Assembly (NCBI GenBank): GCA_003151955.1
Contig: PLZB01000105.1
Span: forward strand, 9,858-73,857
Source of the DNA: Acidimicrobiaceae bacterium
Lineage (GTDB): Bacteria; Actinomycetota; Acidimicrobiia; Acidimicrobiales; UBA8190
DNA length: 64,000 bases
Direction of reading: 5' to 3'
Position 1 is the first letter of the stretch; every line of letters begins with the position of its first letter. The notes beneath the pieces are model-generated. The model was not told the origin of the DNA, ran no database searches, and saw only the letters and a program-made list of their open reading frames with translations. Positions 57,323 through 64,000 of this stretch are shown here, piece after piece. The translations under genes and the position numbers were made by a program.

Positions 57323-58138
57323 ATGTTGCCCCCTATGGGACTCCTCGAGGGACGCCGGGCCGTCGTCACCGGGGCCGGCTCCGGGATCGGCCGGTCAACG
57401 GCCCTCCGGATGGCCGCCGAGGGAGCCGCCGTGGCCGTCCTCGACATCGACGCCGCCACCGCCGCGGCCGTGGCGGCCGAGATCACCGCCCTCGGGTGCC
57501 CTCCGGCCCTGGCCGTCGAGGCCGACGTGGCCGACTCGGCCTCCCTCGGGGCCGGCTTCGACCGTGCCGCCGAGGCCCTCGGCGGGCTCGACACCGTCTG
57601 CAACAACGCCGGGATCGGGGCCGTCCTCCCCCTGGACCGCTACTCCGACGACCTCTGGGCCAAGCTCATCGGGGTCAACCTCGGGGGTGTCTTCAACGGC
57701 ATCCGGGCCGCCCTCCCCCACCTCCGGGCCGCCGGGGGCGGGGTCATCGTCAACATGTCCTCCGTGGACGGGATCAGGCCGGCCCGGGGGGAGGGCCCCT
57801 ACTCGGCGGCCAAGGCCGGGGTCATCGCCCTGACCCGGTCGGCCGCCCTCGAGTACGGCCCCACCATCCGGGTCAACTGCATCTCCCCCGGCTTCATCGA
57901 CACCCCTCTGACGGCCCTTGGCCTCTCCGCCGTCCCCGGGGCCCGGGCCGCCATCGACGCCGCCACTCCCCTGGGCCGGGCCGGCACCGCCCGGGAGGTG
58001 GCCGACGTGGTCGTCTTCCTCTGCTCCGACCTCTCCTCCTACGTGACCGGCGTCAACCTCGCCGTCGACGGGGGATCGCTCCTCCCCAACCCTCAGGTCG
58101 ACCCCCTCCTCCACGGCATCCTCGGGATGCTCGGCTAG
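57323..58138 (+). CDS. Short-chain dehydrogenase/reductase
   Basis: A 271-residue enzyme. VVTGAGSGIGRSTALRM is the cofactor motif, VLDIDAAT with Asp at the end of strand 2 suggests NAD preference, CNNAGIGAV the NNAG motif, MSSVDGIRPARGEGPYSAAK the Ser-Tyr-Lys site, and CISPGFIDTPLT the PG motif. It is divergent from the etf fusion, seven bases between start codons. ATG 57323 or 57335; the second fits the family better. Confidence 0.85.
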   Translation: MLPPMGLLEGRRAVVTGAGSGIGRSTALRMAAEGAAVAVLDIDAATAAAVAAEITALGCPPALAVEADVADSASLGAGFDRAAEALGGLDTVCNNAGIGAVLPLDRYSDDLWAKLIGVNLGGVFNGIRAALPHLRAAGGGVIVNMSSVDGIRPARGEGPYSAAKAGVIALTRSAALEYGPTIRVNCISPGFIDTPLTALGLSAVPGARAAIDAATPLGRAGTAREVADVVVFLCSDLSSYVTGVNLAVDGGSLLPNPQVDPLLHGILGMLG

Positions 58139-58189
58139 CCAAGCGCCGGGGGCCGGGCAGGCGGTGGCCGGATCGGCCACGATGGCGGG

Positions 58190-58849
58190 ATGCGTCTCGT
58201 CATCGCCACCTGCTCCGTCGTCTACGAGGGCCGGCTGGCGGCCCGGCTCCCCCCGGCCACCCGGCTCCTCCTGGTCAAGGCCGACGGCTCGGTCTCGGTC
58301 CACGCCGACGACCGGGCCTACAAGCCCCTGAACTGGATGAGCCCCCCCTGCACCGTCGAGTTCGGCGACGACCGCTGGATCGTCCGGAACCGGAAGGGCG
58401 AGACCCTCACCATCGAGATCAGCGAGATCCACGCCGAGATCGCCCACGACCTCGGCCCCGAGCCCGGCCTCGAGAAGGACGGCGTCGAGCTCGAGATCCA
58501 GGCCCTCCTGGCCGGGAACCCCGGCACCATCGAGGAGGGCCTGACCCTGATCTCCCGGGAGCGGGAGACCGGCATCGGCCCCGTCGACCTTCTCTGCCAC
58601 GGCGCCGACGGCACCTTCGTGGCCGTCGAGATCAAGCGTCGGGGTGAGATCGACGGGGTGGAGCAGCTCACCCGCTACCTCGAGCTCCTCCGCCAGGACC
58701 CCCGCCTCCACCCGCTTCGGGGCATCCTGGCCGCCCAGAAGGTCACCCCCCAGGCCCGGAGCCTGGCCCAGACCCGGGGGATCGGCTGGGTCGAGGTCGA
58801 CTACGACGCCCTCCGGGGCCTCGAGCCCTCCATCCCCACCCTGTTCTGA
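58190..58849 (+). CDS. nucS: Mismatch-specific endonuclease NucS/EndoMS
   Basis: A 219-residue nuclease. The N-terminal half ([38 protein letters not shown]) is the DNA-binding and dimer part. The C-terminal half has the PD-(D/E)xK site: Asp133 in GPVDLLC and Glu147-Lys149 in VAVEIKRRG. NucS cuts both strands at mismatches and replaces MutS/MutL repair in most actinobacteria and many archaea; the beta clamp stimulates it. Its presence supports the actinobacterial assignment. No clear C-terminal clamp-binding peptide beyond PSIPTLF, which may serve. Confidence 0.92.
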   Translation: MRLVIATCSVVYEGRLAARLPPATRLLLVKADGSVSVHADDRAYKPLNWMSPPCTVEFGDDRWIVRNRKGETLTIEISEIHAEIAHDLGPEPGLEKDGVELEIQALLAGNPGTIEEGLTLISRERETGIGPVDLLCHGADGTFVAVEIKRRGEIDGVEQLTRYLELLRQDPRLHPLRGILAAQKVTPQARSLAQTRGIGWVEVDYDALRGLEPSIPTLF

Positions 58850-58884
58850 GCGGGAACCCGGAGGGCCGGTTCTCCGTCATGGGG

Positions 58885-58950
58885 ATCGGGACCTCCGTAG
58901 TCCCGGGACACGGGGACCGAAAGACCCGTAGTCGCTTACCGATGACCCGG
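58885..58950 (+). other. Structured leader with two hairpins
   Basis: GGGAC-ctccgta-GTCCC (58888-58904) and CGGG-gaccgaaaga-CCCG, ending at 58928, form two hairpins. CCGTAGTC occurs in both, at 58895 and 58926. CCGATGACC follows at 58939. The block lies ~80 bases before the secreted protein gene at 59007. It may be an RNA regulatory element or a terminator of nucS; it matches no riboswitch I know. Confidence 0.35.
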
Positions 58951-59006
58951 CGCCCCCCTCCGTCCACGATCGGAGTGCGACATCCGCACGACGAAACGAG
59001 GTCGTC

Positions 59007-59822
59007 ATGCAACTCCGGAGGTTCTTCCGAAAGGCCGTCACGGTGGCGGTGGTGCTGGGCGGATCAGCCGTCCTCCCCGCCGCCGTCCAGGCCATCCAGG
59101 CCACCCCGGCCAGCGCCGCCCCGGCGGCCATGCCCGGAGCGGTGGCGTGCCAGCCCGGCCTGGTCTGGCGCCAGACCTGGACGTCCGACTACGTCTGCGT
59201 CACCCCGGCCGACCAGCAGCTCAACGCCGCCTACAACGCCTGGTGGCCCTACACCATCAGCCCCAACGGCGGCGCCTACGGGCCCTACACCTGCCGGCAG
59301 GGCTACGTCTGGCGGGAGGCAATCCCCTACGACCTCGTCTGCGTCCCCCCGTCGGTGCGCGACACCGAGGCCTACAACAACACCCAGGCCGGGGCCAACC
59401 AGATCCAGCAGGTGTCGATGCCGATCACCATCACCTTCAGCAATGGCGTCCCGGTGGGCGGCTGGTTCAACCTGACCATGAACTCCTCGGGCCAGGTCAC
59501 CATCAGCGGCCATTACCACGACAGCGGAGCCACCACCTACGACGAGGACCTGGTGGTCAGCTGGCGGACCAACACCGGCGTGGCCTTCGAGGCCTCCCAC
59601 AGCTTCACCACCTACGGGACCTTCGACAGCGGTTCCCGGGACAGCTTCTGGAACCAGTCCTCGGTCGACCCCAGCGTGACGGCCAACTGGGCCGCCATCT
59701 CGACGGGCAGCGGGCACTGGACCGCCGACGCCAACCTGAACCTGGGAGCGATCTGGAACGACATCCAGACGGCCTACACCGTCATCAAGACGGCCGCCCC
59801 CATCGTGGTCGCCCTCTTCTGA
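59007..59822 (+). CDS. Secreted Cys/Trp-containing protein of unknown function
   Basis: A 271-residue exported protein. The signal peptide ends near ATPASAAPA. Two repeats follow (~residues 49-70 and 94-115): ACQPGLVWRQTWTSDYVCVT and TCRQGYVWREAIPYDLVCVP, each with two Cys likely joined by a disulfide. A beta-rich domain comes after (PITITFSNGVPVGGWFNLTM, SGQVTISGHYHDSG). The repeat with two Cys around GYVWRE is known to me from secreted actinobacterial proteins, with no function. GAGGTCGTC precedes the ATG. Confidence 0.7.
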   Translation: MQLRRFFRKAVTVAVVLGGSAVLPAAVQAIQATPASAAPAAMPGAVACQPGLVWRQTWTSDYVCVTPADQQLNAAYNAWWPYTISPNGGAYGPYTCRQGYVWREAIPYDLVCVPPSVRDTEAYNNTQAGANQIQQVSMPITITFSNGVPVGGWFNLTMNSSGQVTISGHYHDSGATTYDEDLVVSWRTNTGVAFEASHSFTTYGTFDSGSRDSFWNQSSVDPSVTANWAAISTGSGHWTADANLNLGAIWNDIQTAYTVIKTAAPIVVALF

Positions 59823-59862
59823 AGCCACCCGAGGGACCCATCCGAGCGACCGGACACTCGAC

Positions 59863-60414
59863 TCAGCCCACCTTGCGCAGCTTGTTCCGGTCGGTGTGGG
59901 CGAAGGGCTCCTCGAGCTCGGACATCTCGAGCATGGTGGTCTCCTCGTAGGACCAGGTCCCGTCGCCGAGGGTGATCGTGACCCGGTAGCTGACGGTGGA
60001 GGCCCGCTCGGCCAGGTACCGGTTCTCCCCGATGGTGTAGCCGGCTCCGTCCTTGTCCGCCTCCAGGGTGAACGAAGTGGCGTCGGCGTTGGCCGTCCCC
60101 CCGGCCAGGACGGTGATCCCCCGGGGGACGACGAAGCCTCGGAGGACCTCCCCGGTGGCGCCGTCCCAGAGCCAGTAGCCCACCTCGGTATGGAAGGGGT
60201 TGGTCTCGTCCCCCCGCCACATGGCCGTCTTGTAGTCGAGCCCGTAGAGGTGCTGGTCCCCGTTGTCGACGGGCCCGAAGGGCTTCATGGTCAGCTTCTC
60301 GAGGTAGGGCGTCCCGAGGACCTCACCCCTGGCATGGGAGTAGGCCGTGTCGAGACCGCCCTCTCCTTCCCACTCCCCGACCAACGTTCCCAGGGGACCC
60401 CATTCATTCGCCAT
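59863..60414 (-). CDS. Heme-binding beta-barrel protein (nitrobindin-like)
   Basis: A 183-residue protein. GPLGTLVGEWEGEGG is the Trp-containing start typical of the nitrobindin/FABP-like DUF1794 barrel, HTEVGYWLWDGATGEVL the central motif and ANADATSFTLEAD the later strands. Nitrobindins carry heme through a His near the C-terminus; here the candidate is FAHTDRNKLRKV. They bind nitric oxide or isomerise peroxynitrite. The proximal His is not certain. Single gene. Confidence 0.7.
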   Translation of the reverse strand: MANEWGPLGTLVGEWEGEGGLDTAYSHARGEVLGTPYLEKLTMKPFGPVDNGDQHLYGLDYKTAMWRGDETNPFHTEVGYWLWDGATGEVLRGFVVPRGITVLAGGTANADATSFTLEADKDGAGYTIGENRYLAERASTVSYRVTITLGDGTWSYEETTMLEMSELEEPFAHTDRNKLRKVG

Positions 60415-60453
60415 CCGTCTCGCTCCTCCTCGGAACCGTGTCTCGAGGTCAGC

Positions 60454-61222
60454 CTACGCGGCGGTCCCCGGCCCTGGACGGGGCCCGCCGGGCCCGGCGG
60501 CAGCCTCCAGTTCCTCCAGGGCCCCGGCCAGGTCGGCCTCGAGGCAGGCCAGGACGAGGCGGTGGGCCCCGAGGCCGGCGGCCTCCTCCACCTCGGCCGG
60601 CCCCACCCGGGTCAGCAGTCCCCCCAGGGTGAGCTCGAGGGCGGCCGGGTCCCGACCGGCCGCCTCGGCCTCGGCCCGGTGCCGGGAGGCGGCCGAGTGG
60701 CTCCCGATGTGGACGGGGATCCCCCCGACCCGGGCCGGCTTGGGGAAGGAGTGGGCCCGGTCGAACCGGAAGAACTCCCCGGAGTAGGAGGCCCGTCCTC
60801 ACCGGCGTCGGCCCAGAGGGCCCGGAGGAGTCGATGGACTCGTCGGCCCGCCGGCCCCGGCTGGCGAAGTCGATCCCCCCCGCCTCGGCTCCTCCGCCAT
60901 CCAGCCCACCCCGACGCAGAGCCGGAGCCGGCCCTTCGAGAGCCGGTCGACGGTGGCGAGCCGCTTGGCCAGGACGACGGGGTGGTGGACGGGGAGGACG
61001 AAGACCCCGGTGGCGAGCCCGATGGAGGTCGTGACCCCGGCCAGGGTGTCGAGGGGGTCGGGGACGGGGCAGTCGTCGGCCAGGGGCGAAGCCGAGGGTC
61101 TCGGCCGCCACCGCGAGGCCGGCCATCCAGTCGGGGTCGGCGCAGACCCCGGCCCGAACCGGCGGGAGGAGGGCGAGCTTCAGGCCCAACGACAGACGCT
61201 GGTGGTGGTCGGAGGCAGCCAT
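60454..61222 (-). pseudogene. LLM-class F420-dependent oxidoreductase gene with frameshifts
   Basis: From ATG 61222 the frame encodes SLGLKLALLPPVRAG and VAAETLGF, then breaks. Other frames continue with ATGVFVLPVHHPVVLAKRLA, STVDRL-type KGRLRLCVGVGWM, then IDFASRGRRADESID and DPAALELTLGG. Together they are a luciferase-like monooxygenase of the F420-dependent type. At least three frame changes are needed, so the gene is inactive or the sequence has several indels, mostly in runs of C or G. Confidence 0.7.
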
Positions 61223-61330
61223 CGCCCCACCATCCCACCACTGGCGGTGATCGAAAGGCAGCATGGGGCCCGGAACCTACGGCTCCGGGCCATTTCTGCC
61301 GATAGTCGTCAGAGAGCGAGGGAGGCAGCC

Positions 61331-61504
61331 GTGACACTGGGGGAACGCTGCGACGAGATCATGCGACTGATCGACGAGACCCTGGCCGACGTCCCCCCCG
61401 GCCCGGCGGCCGAGCCCGCCCCCGAGGCCGTCCGGCCCCTCCAGGGCCGGGACCACGGCCGCCAGGCCCGGATGTGGCCGGCAGGAGGCTCCCCCCTCCG
61501 ATAG
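61331..61504 (+). CDS. Small hypothetical protein
   Basis: A 57-residue protein: TLGERCDEIMRLIDETLADV, then a Pro/Ala/Arg-rich half. GGGAGG five bases before GTG 61331 is a strong ribosome site. The helical first half might bind a partner. The nitroreductase gene begins six bases after its stop. No family recognised. Confidence 0.5.
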   Translation: MTLGERCDEIMRLIDETLADVPPGPAAEPAPEAVRPLQGRDHGRQARMWPAGGSPLR

Positions 61505-61510
61505 ACCGGG

Positions 61511-62116
61511 GTGATGGGAGACGACGGCTTCTTCGAGGTGGCGGGCCGCCAGCGGGCCTGCCGGGTCTTCCTCACCGACCCTGTCCCCGAGGAGCTGATC
61601 GAGCGGCTCCTCTCCACCGCCGTCTGCGCGCCCAGCGCCGAGAACGGCCAGCCCTGGGAGTTCGTCGTCGTCCGCGACGCCGCCCTCCGCCTGGCCATCG
61701 GCGAGCTCACCGCCCGGGCCTGGGAGGGAGGCGCCCGCCAGTTCTCCGAGGACCGCCTCCCGCCCGGCCTCCTCGCCGACGTCGACGCCGGGGCCCGGGG
61801 TGGCCTGGCCGGGGCCCCCGTCCTGGTCGTCGTCTGCGGCAACCTCGACCGGGGCCTCGAGATCACCCTGGCGAGCTCCCTCCTCCCCGCCGTCCAGAGC
61901 CTCCTCCTCGGGGCGACCGCCCTCGGCCTGGGCTCGGCCCTCACCACCCTCACCACCCTCCACGCCGGGGAGCTGGCCGCGCTCCTGGCCCTCCCCCCCC
62001 ATGTCCGGCCCGTTGCCGTCGTCCCCCTGGGCCGGCCGGCCCGGGCCCTCGGCCCGCCCCACCGCCGTCCCTTCACCGAGGTCACCCACCGGGACCGCTT
62101 CGGGACCCCCTGGTGA
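61511..62116 (+). CDS. Nitroreductase-family FMN protein
   Basis: A 201-residue protein. RQRACRVFLTDPVPEELIER and APSAENGQPWEFVVVRD are the FMN-contacting start of the family, SLLLGATALGLGSALTTLTT the later conserved helix, and VAVVPLGRPARALGPPHRRP the end. Members reduce nitro compounds, quinones or flavin precursors with NAD(P)H; similar proteins in mycobacteria may use F420. GTG 61511 or ATG 61514. Confidence 0.8.
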   Translation: MMGDDGFFEVAGRQRACRVFLTDPVPEELIERLLSTAVCAPSAENGQPWEFVVVRDAALRLAIGELTARAWEGGARQFSEDRLPPGLLADVDAGARGGLAGAPVLVVVCGNLDRGLEITLASSLLPAVQSLLLGATALGLGSALTTLTTLHAGELAALLALPPHVRPVAVVPLGRPARALGPPHRRPFTEVTHRDRFGTPW

Positions 62117-62140
62117 CCCCCAGCCCCTAGCCTGGCGACG

Positions 62141-62695
62141 ATGCGCTTCCGGACCGAGCAGGCCGTCCCCGGACCCCGGGACGCCGTCGTGGCCGCCTTC
62201 GTCGACCCCGACTACTACGCCGGCCTCGACGGCCTCCCCACGGTGGGCCGGCCCGAGGTCCTCGACCACCGTCGGAAGGGCCGGACCGTCCTCCTCGAGG
62301 TCCGCTACCTCTTCACCGGTCAGCTGGCCCCCGCCGCCCGCCGGATCCTCGACCCGGCCAAGCTGACCTGGGTCAACCGGATCGAGCTGGACCTCGACCG
62401 CGGCGAGGCCACCCTCGAGATGCTCCCCGACCACTACCCCAACCGGCTGAGCTGCCGGGGCAGCTTCCGCTTCGAGGCCGAGGGGGCCGGGACCCGGGAG
62501 ATCCTCGAGGGGGACCTGATCGTCCACTTCCTCCTGGTGGGCCGGACCGTCGAGAAGGCACTCGTGGGCGGCCTGGGCCGCCATCTGGCCGAGGAGGCCC
62601 CCCGCCTCGGGGCGTTCGCCACCGCGGCCGGGTCCCCGAAGGCCGCCCCGGACAAGCGGCGGGCCCCGGCGAAGAAGCCGGCCCGGAAGCCCTGA
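62141..62695 (+). CDS. DUF2505 family protein
   Basis: A 184-residue protein with an SRPBCC-like start (RFRTEQAVPGPRDAVVAAFV, DPDYYAGLDGLPTVGRPEVL). LTWVNRIELDLDRGEATLEM and GTREILEGDLIVHFLLVGRT, then VEKALVGGLGRHLAEEA match DUF2505, an actinobacterial family. The tail is Lys/Pro/Ala-rich. It probably binds a hydrophobic ligand; function unknown. Confidence 0.75.
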   Translation: MRFRTEQAVPGPRDAVVAAFVDPDYYAGLDGLPTVGRPEVLDHRRKGRTVLLEVRYLFTGQLAPAARRILDPAKLTWVNRIELDLDRGEATLEMLPDHYPNRLSCRGSFRFEAEGAGTREILEGDLIVHFLLVGRTVEKALVGGLGRHLAEEAPRLGAFATAAGSPKAAPDKRRAPAKKPARKP

Positions 62696-62713
62696 ACCCG
62701 ATAGGTCCCGGGC

Positions 62714-64000
62714 CTACTTCAACTCGACCTCGTCGAGGTACTCCTCCCGCCAGTGGGTGTAGCGCTCCTGGGGGAGCTGGAGGCAGTGGGTGGGCCGCAA
62801 CGCCTCGATGAAGGTCCGGTCGTGGCTCACCACCACGATGGTCCCGGCCCAGCGGCTCAGCATGTTCCCCACCGCCTCGATGGAGGAGGGGTCGAGGTTG
62901 TTGGTGGGCTCGTCGAGGACGAGGAGGTTGGCCGTCCCCGCCGCCAGCATGGCCAGGCCCAGCTTGGCCCGCTCCCCCCCCGAGAGCGATCCCGGCAGCT
63001 GGTGGGCCACCTTCCCCGACAGCCCGAAGGAGCCGAGCAGCGCCCGCCGCTCCGTCTCGGAGACGAGGACGGAGTCGTCGATGTTGTCGAGGACGCTGAC
63101 CTCGAGGTCGACCTGCTCGTGCTCCTGGGCGAAGTAGCCCAGCAGGACGTTGGCCCCGAGGGAGACCGTCCCGGACGTGGGGGCCTGAACCCCGGCCAGG
63201 CAGCGGAGCAGGCTCGACTTCCCGGCCCCGTTCCGCCCCACGATGGCGATCCGGTCCCCCCGGCCCACCCCGAAGTCGACGTCCTTCAGGACCCGGAGCT
63301 TGCCGTAGGAGACCTGGAGGTGCTCGACCCGCATGGGCTCCTCGGCCGAGCGGACCGGCGGGGGGAGGGTGAACCGGCTGGCCTTCTCCACCTTCCGGAC
63401 CTCGGTCCGGTCCCCCTCGAGGCGCTCCACCCGCTTGTCGAGGCCCTTGGCGATCCGGGCCCGCCGGTTCGTCGACCCCCGCATGGAGTCGGCCAGGGTG
63501 GAGAGCCGCTTGATCTCCCGGCCCTCGAGCTCGGCCGAACGCTCCCGCTGGGAGGTGTCCGCCTCGAGCTGGACCCGGTAGCTCGAATAGGTCCCCTTGA
63601 ACTCGTGGAGCCGGGCGTCCGAGAGGTGGAGGACCTTGGTGATGGCCTTGTCGAGGAGCTTCAGGTCGTGACTGACGAGGAGGAGGGCCCCCGAGAACCG
63701 CTCGAGCTCCTCCATGAGCCACTGCTTGGCCGAGAGGTCGAGATGGTTGGTGGGCTCGTCGAGGACCATCGTCTCGGGCTCCTGGAACAGGACCCGGATG
63801 AGGTCGATCCGCCGACGCTGGCCCCCCGAGAGCCCGGTGATGTCGTCGAGGAGATGGTCCTGCTTCAGGCCCAACCCGTCGGCGAGCCGGGCCACGACCG
63901 CCTCGGCCTCGTAGCCCCCGTTGTCCCGGAACTGCTCCTCGAAGTCCGAGAAGACCTCGATGTTCTCCGTGGAGGGATCGGCGGCCATGGCCTTCCGGGC
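62714..64000 (-). CDS. ABC-F family ATPase, N-terminus outside the window
   Basis: About 429 residues of an ABC-F protein: the rest of the first ATPase domain (ITGLSGGQRRRIDL signature, TMVLDEPTNHLDLSAKQ Walker B), the charged linker of ~80 residues (with RSAELEGREIKRLSTLADSM and RARIAKGLDKRVERLEG), then a full second domain (AIVGRNGAGKSSLLRCLAG Walker A, LSGGERAKLGLAML, LLVLDEPTNNLDPSS). ABC-F proteins bind the ribosome E site and act in translation or antibiotic resistance. No membrane part exists. The first Walker A lies beyond 64,000. Confidence 0.9.
   Translation of the reverse strand, partial: ARKAMAADPSTENIEVFSDFEEQFRDNGGYEAEAVVARLADGLGLKQDHLLDDITGLSGGQRRRIDLIRVLFQEPETMVLDEPTNHLDLSAKQWLMEELERFSGALLLVSHDLKLLDKAITKVLHLSDARLHEFKGTYSSYRVQLEADTSQRERSAELEGREIKRLSTLADSMRGSTNRRARIAKGLDKRVERLEGDRTEVRKVEKASRFTLPPPVRSAEEPMRVEHLQVSYGKLRVLKDVDFGVGRGDRIAIVGRNGAGKSSLLRCLAGVQAPTSGTVSLGANVLLGYFAQEHEQVDLEVSVLDNIDDSVLVSETERRALLGSFGLSGKVAHQLPGSLSGGERAKLGLAMLAAGTANLLVLDEPTNNLDPSSIEAVGNMLSRWAGTIVVVSHDRTFIEALRPTHCLQLPQERYTHWREEYLDEVELK

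Noticed and set aside
1-64000. CRISPR arrays or a complete prophage
   Set aside because: No regularly spaced repeats with unique spacers, and no terminase, capsid, portal, tail or integrase gene was found on either strand.

Overview
The window is very GC-rich DNA from an actinobacterium, most likely class Acidimicrobiia. Support: secreted proteins built of GYWLVGADGGVFAYGDA-type repeats, an actinobacterial NucS, a SigB/SigF-type sigma factor with RsbW/MEDS/STAS partners, a class F sortase, and DUF1707, DUF2505, DUF2510 and DUF6131 proteins. No rRNA, intact tRNA, CRISPR array or complete IS is visible.

The window divides in two. About 1-34,050 is an accessory region with mixed codon use, many tiny genes and much gene debris. 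About 34,400-64,000 is compact housekeeping-type sequence with strongly fixed codon choice (GCC, CCC, CTC, CGG, GGG/GGC). The junction sits beside the last of four dispersed repeats (759-929, 7563-7673, 11092-11248, 33841-34012). Three of these end in the 3' part of a tRNA-Gly(CCC), from the anticodon loop to CCA. I read them as attachment-site scars of a family of elements that integrates at tRNA-Gly(CCC).

Accessory region, left to right: a partial secreted repeat protein; an AbiE-type fragment; an HTH/PIN toxin-antitoxin pair with a CdiI-like immunity gene; a complete AbiEi/AbiEii pair; a secreted propeller/repeat protein flanked by a duplicated 5' end of an XRE gene; an unusual nitrilase-fold protein with a winged-helix partner; then CsbD and small membrane proteins, a DUF3494 ice-binding-type surface protein with its own class F sortase, a flippase-like protein, a methyltransferase/membrane protein/geranylgeranyl-reductase-like group, SRPBCC, two GAF-ANTAR regulators, a sigma-like protein, an iron-permease-like protein, wrecked zwf/gnd genes split by an inversion, STAS proteins, and an RsbW-like/sigma/MEDS-ATPase operon whose sigma gene carries an in-frame TAG. 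Several genes here share a GTTT/GATTGG-N14-GGG(T/G)A promoter of the SigB/SigF class, so much of the region may be a stress regulon controlled from within it.

Right region: a secreted GH36/GH94-like lipoprotein, TetR units, methyltransferase and DinB, a sulfatase, VOC proteins, two cyclic-di-GMP proteins, SDRs, serB, a TTC38-like TPR protein, an RHH/PIN-like pair, ilvA, a fused EtfB-EtfA, nucS, a secreted Cys/aromatic protein, a heme-binding barrel protein, a nitroreductase and an ABC-F ATPase cut by the window end. Three genes here (a desaturase, a sterol desaturase, an LLM oxidoreductase) are broken.
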